64,000 bases of DNA from Melampsora larici-populina 98AG31 (lineage: Eukaryota; Basidiomycota; Pucciniomycetes; Pucciniales; Melampsoraceae), in the NCBI RefSeq assembly GCF_000204055.1, contig NW_006768801.1, forward strand, positions 799,076 through 863,075, written 5' to 3'. Position 1 is the stretch's first letter. The number at the start of each line of letters is the position of its first letter. Positions 15,601-26,963 of this stretch are shown piece by piece. The translations under genes were made by a program, and so were the position numbers. The notes under the pieces were generated by a model, which saw only the letters and a program-made list of their open reading frames with translations, ran no database searches and was not told the origin of the DNA.

Positions 15601-17053
15601 TCTGAGGCTATCAAGGTATGCTTATCACATTTACTGATCTACTATCACTGGGTTCTAAAGTTGATGAGTGTTTGTTTCTTTCAAGCTTCTTACATCCACT
15701 CCAATCGAAACTTACTCCGAACCAGTTGCCACTCGTCTTCTCTCACATTATGGAGAGAATATCTTGATTGCCGCTACCAAGTATTTGCATTCTATGGGTA
15801 TGATTATATTTGGGAGTAAGGTACATTATAGGAAACGTCTTCCAGGTCGCAGCTATTGTTATTCGGATAAGTGAGTCGCTACTACAATTTTTTCAATATG
15901 TTTGAGTTTTTACTAATTTTGGATGGACATCTTAGATTTATCTGCCCACCTGATAATCGAGTTGTTCGACCTAAGCTAGATGAAGCAATGGAACGACTAC
16001 GTTCTCAGTGTGACGATAATTCTGATGGAAAAGTCAATTGGTCTTTATTTGCCACTGATACAGAAACTGCGGCTCTACTACATGCATTCTCTCAAAACCA
16101 AGTAAGTAATCAATCAAACTGAATGAACTCTTCAAATTGATTGTTCTGACTAATATCTGACGTTATGATGGGAAAATAGGTGAGCTTAGAGATCGATGTC
16201 TCTGTAAATCGAACGAAACGCTGGAAGGCCAGTTCGATATATCGTACTAGGCAATTAGGAGATGACGCATTAGAAAATAGTGTGAATGTGATATTTAATT
16301 CACCAGTCTCACGTCAAAAGCCTGTTATGAGATCTTCATCTCCATCGGAAGAATTTGTAGACTTGGTGCAGACCAAGGTTCAAGAAGCTGGGATAGATGG
16401 GATTAAACCTTTGGACTTGGTGGTTAGTCTTTTTATTTTTCAAACGTGATCCAACATTGATAAGAAAATGATGAATGTTTTTGGATTGTTTTTCAATAGA
16501 ATGATTTATCAAATCGAATGAATGGAGAAGAAGTTGGTGAAACAGTTGAATACATGATGAAAACTGAACCACCTAAATTATATTGGGTAAATGAAAACGA
16601 AAATCAAAACATCATCATTTCATCTGATCATTTAATCAATTGGGGTGAAAAGACTAAACCTGAATATGCAGAGATTCATTTATCTTATATGATTCCAAGA
16701 TTATGGTATGATATTTATGGTGAGATGGTCGAAGAGATTTGGAAAAATTCTTTAGATCGAGTTGAATACATTATTCATAATTTCCCAGGGTTATCAATGG
16801 TGAGTGATTTTGATTGTTTTCTGATGATTATCTCTTTTATCCTTCAAGACTGAAATTGATTCGAGTGTTTTGTTTGATTTTTCAGAGTGAATTAGATAGA
16901 TTAACAAAAACGCATCTGAATTCATTAGAAAGATCTGATGTGTTAGAAGAATTGATGAGGACTGGTAGGATTTCAAATTCTCCACCTGGTCAAACTGCCA
17001 ACAAACGTTGGATTCGTGGGTTTAGTGATGATCGATTTTGGAGTTTATTTTAA
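9609..17053 (+). CDS. TFC3: TFIIIC large subunit, B-block binding (tau138/GTF3C1 family)
   Basis: DNA-binding subunit of TFIIIC that recognises the B box of tRNA genes and recruits TFIIIB and RNA polymerase III. Twelve exons: 9609-9666, 9737-10434, 10541-11170, 11264-11572, 11635-12793, 12886-14892, 14972-15615, 15686-15870, 15936-16101, 16180-16422, 16500-16799 and 16886-17053. They total 6567 nt and 2188 residues, close to the animal subunit and about twice the yeast protein. The winged-helix B-block domain is near residues 255-330 (REAGATVIELGRQLKHDQ, then HFVKVLTDMGIVTK). Further winged-helix segments follow (SKDERRRLNRQIDAYIKRG). An AT-hook-like GRPRKYPKG lies near 690, followed by a low-complexity linker rich in K, S, T and P. 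The C-terminal region has TRLEWTDTLDEFLRDLAAILRVRA-type sequence as in GTF3C1 relatives. All junctions are GT-AG and in phase. The assignment rests on recognised family sequence. Confidence 0.9.
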
Positions 17054-18531
17054 AAAAATGCATTTAAAGATTGAAACTTGTGATTTATATTGATATTTTT
17101 GTGACGCTTATGTATAATTGGCTTTTCGGTTGATATTGTTTATAAGTTGTAATTGATTTTCTCAAGAAAAAGTAAATATAGAGTCTTCAGAATTTTTCTT
17201 GTTGGTGATAAATTCATTTGAGGTTTTCTTGACGATTTTCTTAGTGGATACATACATATATCATTGATACCTCTTCGGAAAAGCTACGAATCTTATTCAA
17301 GTAATCGTCATAAACCTGAGATAACTAACCGGACGCAAGCAGAGCGAGTCATTCCGAAGAGAAGTAGGACGGGTGGAAGGACTTGAAGAAGAGAAACTGC
17401 CAAGGTAATAGGGTTAGCTTGAACAGGAGGACCTTGGTTAAAGGAAAAACCAAAGGAAAGTTCTGACTTTTGGCTGAGAGAGATTGTCGATAGTCTGAAG
17501 GGCTGATTGGCTTTGAGGCCAGTCTCTCTTCTTATGGTCTTCGCCGCTAGCGTCTGCTCTTATCTCTTAAAAGCTCCCCTACGCCATCGGCGCTGGACCG
17601 GTGCGCACAGGTTTGAACTCACGCGGCACTAGTCTCCTATATAGCCAGGAAGTGAGTGCATGGACAGTGACTGTCGTAAAGATTTGTCTGCAGACTCTGA
17701 ATCTCGTTTACTTTCCACCTTTCAGAGTCACCTACTTCAAGAGGGATCATGCCTTGAAGCAGAGAGCTGCCACCTGCTGCCACATGTAAAACATATGATG
17801 CAAAGCAAACCCAGAACATGGGTTTGTTCTGTAGGATTTTCACTCGGAACCTTTTGTCAAGATGTGTAACCGAACAAGCCCTTCTTGCATGTACCAAACC
17901 TTTGAAATTTTGACTTTCCTAGATCAGCATCATATGAAAATTTTCCTTGGACAAGGGTGATACTTGTATCTGTGGACACGGTAATCAATATCGCTTATTG
18001 CTCTATGAGACACGTTCTATCACCAGAATGAGTGAAAGATGAGTGCTGAGATTTGATTACATGAGTTTGATGAAATTTGATCATGACCAAGTCATCAAGA
18101 ATGGTCCTTGGCAGGTTGGCTTTGAATGATACACGACATACTTTCTTGCAATTTTGATTCAAGCTCCTTGGGTGTCAAGCATTGGCGCCCAAGTATTTTC
18201 TGAATTCATGAACATGTAAGGCTTCATGAGCCATGTCGGAACAACGCTTGAAAAGTATCTCGACTGTATTTGAACCTTTGATTCTCACATCTATCATAAA
18301 AGCACTATCCCACTTTTTATATCGGCGGAAATCATGACCCGGCAAGGAATAAGTTAATGTGGGACAGAGATGAGTATGCCACGTTTGCAACACATCCTAT
18401 GTTATTTTTCATATGGAGAATTAAGCAGTGAAATATAAATCAAAAGACAATTTGAATGAATTCCAGATTCAATAAAGATGAAAGTACATAAGAGAAATGC
18501 AAAAGATTTTCAAGATGGGGTGGTAATGATA
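17054..18531. other. Intergenic, no gene recognised
   Basis: The first 150 bases are AT-rich and probably the TFIIIC 3' untranslated region. From about 17280 to 17680 the sequence is more GC-rich, with a B-box-like GGTTTGAACTC at about 17610, but no A box or pairing arms at the right distance. Short open frames at 17601-17897 and 18175-18393 have no recognisable motif. Confidence 0.4.
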
Positions 18532-19483
18532 TCAAACAAATCTTGGAAAGCTACAGACGCTCTCATCAAAGTACACGTGATTCACAACGCCTTCTATACA
18601 GCTCAATCGCTCTTCAGGATCTTTTTTCAACAAGGATTCAACGAGGTTTCGGAATGTAGGGACATCATATGGCGAGAATTTCACGTCCTCGGTTAAGATT
18701 ACATGATCCAAGCCTGGTATGGTAGCTGTAAGGATTTCAAGGATATGTCAGTCACCGAAACAGTTGATGGAGGGTTAGTAAAAAGAACATACGTGAGTCA
18801 AAGGGGTCTTTGTTCGTGACTATCGCGTATAACGTTACACCCAAACCCCACCAATCGATGGAGTTGGTAACGCCGTGTCCGAGAATTACTTCCGGTGACC
18901 TTGCGTAGGGGGTCCCGCCTGCGATGGGGGCCCAACCTGACGAAGACCTTACTGCAATACCAAAGTCGGCGAGTTTGATGCGACCATCGGAACCCAAGAG
19001 TATATTTTCCGGTTTGATGTCACAATGTATTATGTCGTTTTGATGAAGGAAATCTATCGCTTCTGCTATCTCTAGTGTGTATCTTCTTGCTTGTCTGTGT
19101 GTGACAGGGGCTTTATCTCTCAGACACCCGCCAGCTGCGAATTCTAGTACAACATGGAATTCTTCTTGTAGGCGGTAGTGAGCAGAATATCCAATGATGA
19201 GGGGATGTTTGAGTTGTTTAATCAAATCGATCTCTTTCCTTATTGATTCGTCTTGCGAGCGACCTTGTTCATCATGACGGTGTATAACTTTGACTGCATA
19301 GATAGATTGATCCGATTTCGATTTCGCTTTCCAAACCGAAGAGAATCCCCCATAAGCTATCATACCCAAAGATGTGTAATCTCCGCCTGCTAGAACGATA
19401 TTGTACGAGGGACTTACTTGACGGTCTGAAGTGGTACGTGATCTTGATAGGCTGACAGGGGTTGAAACATCATTGTTACTCAT
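18532..19483 (-). CDS. Ser/Thr protein kinase, CAMK/Chk2-like catalytic domain
   Basis: Two exons (18793-19483 and 18532-18725) encode 294 residues, almost entirely a kinase domain. Subdomains in order: glycine-rich loop GMIAYGGFSSVWKAK (about 40-54), lysine in YAVKV (Lys65), glutamate in RKEIDLI (Glu84), catalytic loop HCDIKPENILL (His153, Asp155, Lys157, Asn160), DFG at 173-175, GGTPYARSPEV activation-loop end, DWWGLGVTLYAIV, and KKDPEERLSCIEGVVNH in exon 2. The exon 2 call depends on a donor GTATGT and acceptor TTACAG, which restore the expected subdomain XI. All catalytic residues are present, so it should be active. HRD is HCD and APE is SPE. There is no FHA or other accessory domain; about 25 Ser/Thr-rich residues precede the domain. 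Substrate unknown. Confidence 0.88.
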
Positions 19484-22400
19484 GATGAGTAGTGTTTTTT
19501 TGTCGATAAGAATTTGTAGAAGAGTTTAACGTGTTTTGGAAGGCAAGTAGTGATGCAGAGTTTATACGTTGAGTAATGTAGGAGACTTGAATGTGGATCA
19601 GTGATAATGGGGCTGCTTGACCACAAGGCTTTATATACAAATGAGAATGCTGATCCCACTCCAGCGTACTGATGCTGGCCAGCTCGAAGCATTTAAAAGC
19701 AGTGCAAAATGCCGAGTAGGCCTTTGCTGAATGAGAGTAATGCACATATCTGCAATCGTGGTCGCACTTTTGATGTGCGTCAGAATCTTGAAAGGGCGCG
19801 GAGATGTTGCCCCTCGGACCAATGTCAATCTACATTTGCTACAAATTTGAATAGTCGTAAGTGGGCTTTCTCGTCGCTTTAGCACTTTGTATGCTCGCTG
19901 AACACACGTGAAAAGCATTTCATTAGGCCCCCGCAGAGGATGGTGACATCAATTTCTTGTTGCGCTTGAGATCACAAAAGTTCTTGTTCACATCGTCCTC
20001 ATATCGGATGAGGACCTGAACCGTCATCACGTCGGAATTTGCGTTAAAAGAAATGCTTCACCTCTTGAAAAAGCTCTCCACGCCAATGGTATAGTCTTTT
20101 CGAGGAACTCGCCGAATGTTGCCAAATATACATCTACACCCGAATCGAGCAACAGCTTGTATGTGGCTGATAGGAGATATTCTCACAAGGCGTGAATCAA
20201 ATGTCAGGATAGCCCGAGTGCTTTTGTTTTGAGGTCTCAATAGTTTTTACTGGACTAGTCATCGAATCTGATTCAGCTAAGAGCGATTGTTGACTTCATA
20301 GATATTCGCGAGATCACGCGGGGTTGATGCTAGCAAACGCGTCTCCTGCGAAGACAATGTCATATTTTCGAAATTAAACCCAGACTAGTGGCATGAAAGC
20401 GATTATGGAAGACTTGATCTCGAACACAATCGGTATTGTAAACATGCGATTCAAAACGCAAAACAATGATTAAACCTTTTCCCGTTTCAAGAGATGTAGA
20501 TTATGGTTACAAGAGCCCCACTGATGACCGCTAATGCTATCCAGGAAACGGGGAACGGCAAATGCGATCAAGTATGAATAAAATGACAAATTTAAAAGCA
20601 AACTCGACAAAAGTAGCAAACTCGAAAGGTTTGAGGGGAGGTCGATTGCTAACAAATCTTCATTTAAATTTTGAGCGACAAAACCGAAAATGAAAGTTGA
20701 GGGATACTTCTTGTTGTTGTTCGCTCTACCCGATGCACAATGCTGCAGTCTCCACTTCGTTTCAAAGAGCCTTCTGAGGCAGTGGGATCGGGGTCTTGCA
20801 GGTCTTCATCAGAGCAAAAAAAGATGGGCCAGGGCCCTGTATCCATCCAGCTTGAAATAAAGTGGGAAAGCGACTTCATCAACATCTTGACAAAGCAAAT
20901 TCTTGATTTCTACGACTTCTGGAGCAAGCGCCTTTAAGTTTTTTCCTTCACGTCCATCGTTTTTTGGAACTTTTCGTGGGTGCGTTCAAAAGAGGGGAAA
21001 AGCGGAGCACCTGCTTCACATGGTCCAGGTGAGTATAATCAAAATCTACCTTTAATATCATCAGTTGATCTACACTCTTAGCGAGCGTCCACTTTTTGTG
21101 GGAATTAGCCGGGGTATGGAGCAAGCCATTTTCAAAAAAAAAAACTTCGAAATATGTTACGCGATTGACAAAATGAGTCAACAAATGCTAGAAACATCGT
21201 TCGAAAATTAAATCTCGAGCAACTTGATAGTTTGGCAGTTGAAGGTATCTAACTGCCCAAGGCGCAATAGCCCGTTGTCCCAATTCTCCACCTTGCATAT
21301 TGTATATATGTATCCAATTGCCCAATGGTCAAGTATGATCCCAGCTACTCCGTGAAGCCTTTCATTGTTCGAAGCCAATTCCTCATCTTTCACGCCCCTA
21401 TGACCTCTCAGGTCAATCATGTCTTGGAACACAAAACAGCCACTCCTGACTATTAATAATGAGACAAAGCGTCATTAAAAAAGGTACCAAGGGTGAGATT
21501 GAGTTGTAAGTGAGCTTTATAGATTTCAGATGGTGACAAATCTAAACCAAACACAATTTGATGTACTGGTTGCTGGACATGTTGTTCCTTGCCTATGGAT
21601 CCTTGGTGAGTTCTCTCTCAAGAGTTTCTCTTCCTCCACAAATGGCTCTGACTGGGTATTAATCACCTTTTTGAATTTGTCTCCTATCAAGATCAGTAAT
21701 GTCTTGTGAGTCAACCCAGAATTTGAGATGAATCATGATTTTGTGAGTGTTGTTTGGGTTTGAGGCCTGTGGTTTGAGCCAATTCTGGAAGTTGTGATTG
21801 TGAAGTTTCATAATTTGCTCATGTTGTGCTTTGTCCTGGAACATTTGAACATCCTAATTGTTGCTGCTCAGTTGGTGGGTTTGACTCCCTGTGGACATCT
21901 TGGTGGTCTGCTGATGCAACTGGATACATATGGATGGAGTTGCTATAGTTGGGAAGTCCAATGCTATCTACAAGATATTCAGCCCTGCCAGATTTCTTGG
22001 GAGGCATAATTTAAACAAGAAAAGAAGTTCTAGGGCATTAAAGGATTACTATGTGATTTGTGGTATTGATACTAAGTTTGGTATTCTATTTACTAATCAT
22101 CCCGGTGGCTATAGTATGTGATGTCTCCAGAGTATTTGGTGTCATGGTATGGGTCTGGGCTAATGCGCCTTGGCTGCTGGTAGTTGTGGATGTGGTAGGG
22201 GATGTCCCTAATGCCTGCTGGTCTGTTGGGTGGAGCTGTTTGGCTGGGGTTGCTTTGTGCACTGAATTGTGCTAAAACTAGAAGAAAAGAAGAAGGTGTG
22301 TTTTAAATGGTTAGATTTAAAGGGACCTGTAAAACAGAATTATTTCTTGAAAGAAGTGAACTAACTTGATCAGTTGGCTTTTGAGTTGTGTGACCAACTC

Positions 22401-22928
22401 CCTCATTTTCCCAAAGACTTTTATGAGCTTGGCTGACCTCACAGCTACTAGAAAATCTCTCATAGGAATTTCAAAAAAATGGAAGATAACAAAATCTGAA
22501 AATATTTTTGTAGCCTTTTTCTAGACACAGAAAAGATAATGTGGAACCAAAAAAACAATGATAAAATGATTCAAATGCTTCATTAGTTTTAAGTTCTAAT
22601 CAATCAATGAGGCTCCCAATTTTCAGGGTGGCTGATCTCCAAAAGGAACTCTAAGGCATAGACTTACAAGTTTGAAGCCCTGACAACTACTAAACTCTGT
22701 TTACAAGGGATAGTGGGAAGCTATTAACTAGCTGATGGCTCACCAGGTTTTCTGAGAGTAAGAATTCAGATACCTTCCTGTGATTTTATAAGGGAACAGC
22801 AGTGTACCGTAGGATCAGGATTATGGACAATAGTAGGACACACCCAAGCCAGTCCAAATCCTTGTAAATAACATATCTTTGAGGTACCCTGTAAAAGAAC
22901 AGAGATCCTTTCAGCAAAATGTGACAAG
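19484..22928. other. Long intergenic stretch, decayed repeats
   Basis: No gene is supportable. Short frames occur on both strands; none shows a domain. The plus-strand frame at about 21930-22121 (KDYYVICGID) is faintly reminiscent of DDE transposase cores but too short to call. The 300 bp upstream of 19483 probably hold the kinase promoter. Confidence 0.4.
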
Positions 22929-23134
22929 CACTGCCAGCAAAGATACCTTGGATTGGAAAATACAAGGCATCCTCGGATCTACATTCCCTTGGACTGTGTG
23001 TCCAAGGAATCAATCCAAGGCTTTCTTTGGACCCGGATATTGCCTCGGATCAGTTACTCAGACACACAGTCCAAGTCTATTGTCATCCGAGGATACCTTG
23101 GATTTCACAATCCAAGGCATCTCTGTTGGCAGTG
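22929..23134. mobile_element. CACTA-type miniature inverted-repeat element (206 bp)
   Basis: Terminal inverted repeats of about 27 bp begin CACTGCCAGCAAAGATACCT on the left; the right end is its near-perfect complement (two or three mismatches), ending GTTGGCAGTG. It is flanked by a perfect 3-bp direct repeat, AAG (22926-22928 and 23135-23137). CACTA-superfamily transposons start with CACTA or CACTG and duplicate 3 bp (usual) or 2 bp, so the assignment fits. The interior has several CCTTGGA/TCCAAGG inverted motifs and no coding capacity. Confidence 0.75.
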
Positions 23135-24064
23135 AAGAACAACATCAAAATGACCGGTCTGAAATCTAACTACCAAATAGATGGATGAGAATACTTAGCA
23201 CTAGGACACCCAAAGTAAGCAGGATGGGATCTATGGCTGGAAAGGTGTGGAACAATGGAGAAAAATGTGCAAGGGAACAAAGTAAGGTCCATAGTGAAAA
23301 AAGGAAGAAGCTTTTAGTAAAAGCAAGGGAATGGTTTTGAGAGTTTTGTTTAAACAGAACAATGCTTTAACAAGCAATACTCTGAAGTGGAACTGACACT
23401 TGCTGCTGGGGTTTGATAGCAACAACCAGATAGTTGGGCTTTGAGAACACATATTTTCTTGATAGAGATTATCTATACAAAGAAGGTGAGTGGTTAAAAT
23501 CAGATGCCATCCTTTTTTATGCTGGATCAAAAGAATTCTATTTATACCTTCTTCCTCCCAGCCACCTTCTTGTGGTTGTTGAAGTTGTTCTTTTGCCTGG
23601 AGGTCTTGACAACCTTAGTGATTACACAAGACCAGGTTCAGTTCAAAGTGGGACACATCCATTGCATGCCGATGCCTCTGTCTAACACACATGTCACTGA
23701 GAATTTGGGGCCCTCCTATTTCCTTGTTGATTTGACTCTAGCCTTGTTCCCATCTGGTAATGGTGAAGGTATCATAATCTACCTATCACATTATTTGAAT
23801 TTTCATATAAATTTTTGATTAGTTCCATTTGTAAAGGTTTTTATACACTCTGTGTTTGTAGATTACAAGTATCTCAAGATAGGACAAGTTTCCAAATAAT
23901 TGTTTTCCCTGTTGAGATATGCTCTGAGACTACATCCATAAGTTGTATTTATGTTTTTCTATTAAATTTATTCTATTTGGTTTGATTCTTTCAATTTTCT
24001 CTTGTACTTGAAGTACTTTTGGTTCTCTCTTTGGGAGAAATCATGTGCTGAAAAACACACTTGT
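23135..24064. other. Intergenic, no gene recognised
   Basis: AT-rich sequence with short frames only. No motif, tandem array or terminal repeat was recognised apart from the edges described in neighbouring entries. Confidence 0.4.
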
Positions 24065-24222
24065 CCTACCAATTGAAGCAACCAATAATGGATGATGTTT
24101 AGGCATAAAGATCCTAAGAAACCAGTTATACCACTGACAGTTATATTACCAATAGAACTCAGTGTCACAAATTCCATCCAATTTGAAAGCGGATGGCTGT
24201 TGAGATGAGTTGGAGCTGGCAT
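24065..24222 (-). pseudogene. Fragment of the four-helix membrane protein gene found at 47411-48043
   Basis: Translated on the minus strand, this segment gives SSIGNITVSGITGFLGSLCL, which matches the first membrane helix of the gene at 47411-48043 (GSIGNTIVGGLTGFIGSFCL). The DNA is also clearly related: both contain AATGGATGATGTT and AAACCAGTTA at corresponding positions. Only the N-terminal part is present. Downstream the frame runs into unrelated sequence. It is most likely a gene fragment duplicated or carried by a transposon into this repeat-rich region. Confidence 0.7.
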
Positions 24223-24801
24223 TCTTAAAATTGATAATAGAGGAATCAGTTATGGGCTCATAAAACAAGGGTCATTTGTGCTACTCTTAGTGTCCCGGGG
24301 GCCTGGAATTGCATGTGTGTTTGACCCGGGGTGGAAGAAATAGATCAGGAGCAATGTGGGTGGCCACACTTGGCAGTGAGCTACCCCACTGTTGATGGCT
24401 TTGGATCCAGAAGTATCACATGCAGCTAGGCATAGAGTTTCAAGAATCAGGATCTCTCTGACATCATTGGAATGTACTACTGTTGGAGAATGACATTGTT
24501 GGGTATTGTTTCAAATTCAATTCAGTGGAAAACTACATTCTCCTGAAGTGTTTCAAAACCATTAAGACATATTATTCTTAGTTGATTTGGACCAATCCGG
24601 ATGGAAGGAAACTAGTGGAGGATATGAAGGCTGTTGGGTGTAGTAGGAAATGAAGAAGTGTTTGGAAGAAACTTTACGCATTGGGATTGATTGGGTGTGG
24701 TTACTTAGTTCTTGTTGTTTTGTATTGATTTGTGTTTTTCTTTGACTTGATTATTTTTCCCTTATCATCCTGTCTCTCTTTCCCTTTTTAATCTTTTTCC
24801 C
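24223..24801. other. Intergenic; T/C-rich before the duplicated segment
   Basis: No gene recognised. The last 90 bases (about 24715-24801) become strongly T- and C-rich, as fungal promoters often do just upstream of transcription starts. This supports a transcription start near 24800. Confidence 0.4.
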
Positions 24802-25338
24802 CCATCGAGGAATTAGATTTTAAAGGTGAGATTTAAAATAATTCTCTGTGTCCTTTATATTAAAAGAGCATCCGTGTTGATCTTACAAATCTTTTCACTT
24901 AATTTTCTCTCTATTATACTCTACTTTTTCTTCTTCAGATTTTTCTTTTCACATCATCCTCGTTCCTGCATCCAGGTCCGTATCGAGTTTAGCACTCGTG
25001 TTAATTGTTCTCAGCTAGTTGTCTCGTCAACAACAAGGCTGAATATTTTCTTCACCTTTTTAAAAAGGTTAGTATTGTCTTTGTAAATGTTTACCATCGA
25101 GGAATTAGATTTTAAAGATTTTTCTTTTCACATCATCCTCGTTCCTGCATCCAGGTCCGTATCGAGTTTAGCACTCGTGTTAATTGTTCTCAGCTAGTTG
25201 TCTCGTCAACAACAAGGCTGAATATTTTCTTCACCTTTTTAAAAAGGTCCGTATCGAGTTTAGCACTCGTGTTAATTGTTCTCAGCTAGTTGTCTCGTCA
25301 ACAACAAGGCTGAATATTTTCTTGACCTTTTTAAAAAG
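24802..25338 (+). repeat. Intron-containing segment followed by its own spliced copy (locus A)
   Basis: First copy: a 24-bp piece (24802-24825), a 113-bp intron-like insert (24826-24938, GTGAGA to TTCTTCAG), then a 129-bp piece (24939-25067). After a 26-bp spacer (25068-25093, starting GTTAGT), the 24-bp and 129-bp pieces recur directly joined (25094-25246), with no mismatch that I can see and with the insert removed exactly at GT/AG. The last 92 bp of the unit, starting at GTCCGTATCG after a CATCCAG acceptor-like end, then repeats once more (25247-25338, one mismatch). No protein-coding role is evident; the pieces look like untranslated exons. This suggests DNA made from spliced RNA. Confidence 0.8.
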
Positions 25339-26538
25339 GTTTGTCCTAGATTCACAGCGTCGAGCGTGTAATCACCATTTTCTTACAACTACCGTATTCC
25401 TACTACCTTATTTGTACTTCATTAGAGATATTTTTGCCCATATAATGTAACCTCTTTTGCTGTGGAGAGGGATCTTCATGCAACTTCTCCAAAATACCCA
25501 CCCAAACAAGTTCTTATTGTAAATTGCACTATGGACCTCTTTATATGACTTCAAATGCCTTGGTGTATGCAAGTATGTTGATGTGGGTTGTGTAAGGGGC
25601 CCAAGCACCTTTTCAAATTTAGACTCCAGACTCACTTCATTAAAGAGGTTTGTGAGTGATAGGTGAGAAAAAGTTTAAATTTTGGTATCAGATGTCTCAC
25701 AAGTCCCCACCAAATTGCAATGATTCAGAAATTCCAGTCAGTAAATTTCTTGAAGAATATCTAAATTCCTCAAACAAGCTCCATTCACCCAAAGATATTG
25801 TCCACAAAGGTGGTCAAGGCCTATTACAGCTACACCACTCTCATACTCACCTGCGGCATGCTCAACATTGATACCTCTGCCATGGGCATGCTACAACACC
25901 ACCAATAAATAGTTGTTCAAAGTCAATATTCAAGTAACTTTCAAGTTATGATAAATGATAATTGATTTTATTCACATGGCAAAGAACATCATGGTACAAA
26001 AGGATCATGGAGCAGAAGTGTATCTCCTTTTTAGTGTGTCTTATTTGTTATGTATGGAGCGTCGACTGCAGCAGTGGCCACTTGCTAAGGTTCACTGGAC
26101 TCCAGCTCGCTGCTAGACACTGGCACAGAAGAAATTGCACTTTGTGAAACTTACCAAAAGTGCCAATGCCAATGTGTAAAACACAGATATGATGTCGTTC
26201 AATCCAATAGTGGACGTGATCTTGACGTGCTGCGAGACATAAATCTCCCTCACACCATACAGCTGCGGTGCAGTACCCCAATCCCCTACGGCAACGGTTC
26301 AACACCAATTAGCGGACAATTCTCAGTGTTATGTCGATCGTTGAAAGACAATCAAGACAAGTTGTTACAGGTGTCATAGTTAAGTGACAGGTGAAGGATG
26401 AGATGTTACGGGTTTCTTTTTTTATCTAATCTAAGAGTGGTGTTAGCGATATGATGTAGTGTTTTCTTGTCTCAACCAATTATGATGTAGATCAATCCCA
26501 ACGTGTTTGTCTTTCATTATTGTTTTTAGATATATACG
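25339..26538. other. Intergenic, no gene recognised
   Basis: Short frames on both strands without motifs. No terminal repeats recognised. It separates the two spliced-copy loci. Confidence 0.4.
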
Positions 26539-26922
26539 CAACCCTGTGCCAGCAACGCAACGCACCGCAACACAAGTGTTTTTTGGTGTGTTGCTCCGCA
26601 ACACGCAGCACAAACCTGCATTACATGCTGCGCTGCGGTAAGTACCGCAACAACAAATGGTGAGGTCAGGTTGCGCGGCGCCTTGACCGTCGCGCAACGC
26701 AACAGGCGCAACAGCGCCAAAAAAACGCCGAACTGTGATTTTTTTTGGGCAGCAACGCAACAAATGTTGTTGTGGCCCAAAAAATCCATCGATTTGACAA
26801 ATGATGTTGCGCTGCGGGTCAGGCCGCAACCTAGAATTTGATTCTATGTTGCGCTGCGGTCAGAGAAACCGCAACGCAGGCGCAGCGCAACACGCAACAC
26901 CTGCGTTGCTGGCCCAGGGTTG
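26539..26922. mobile_element. GC-rich miniature inverted-repeat element, hAT-like (384 bp)
   Basis: Terminal inverted repeats: CAACCCTGTGCCAGCAACGC on the left and the complement of CAACCCTGGGCCAGCAACGC on the right (one mismatch). It is flanked by a perfect 7-bp direct repeat, ATATACG (26532-26538 and 26923-26929). hAT elements make 8-bp duplications; here the eighth base differs. The interior is packed with GCAACGC, GCGCAACA and TGTTGCG motifs that fold back on each other, and it is strikingly GC-rich beside its surroundings. An open frame of 128 codons inside it is an artefact of this composition. A decayed hAT transposase lies 0.6 kb downstream. Confidence 0.7.
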
Positions 26923-26963
26923 ATATACGTTAGCAACTCCCCCCATCTTACTCTCTTTTCCTC

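Noticed and set aside
17580..17640. B-box-like GGTTTGAACTC as a possible tRNA gene
   Set aside because: No A box, acceptor pairing or anticodon arm at the required distances on either strand.
21930..22121. Possible DDE transposase remnant (KDYYVICGIDTKFG)
   Set aside because: Too short and no second catalytic block nearby; only a faint resemblance to Harbinger-type cores.
26443..26829. A 128-codon minus-strand frame rich in Cys, Arg and Ala
   Set aside because: It lies mostly inside the GC-rich inverted-repeat element; the composition explains the open frame and no domain is visible.
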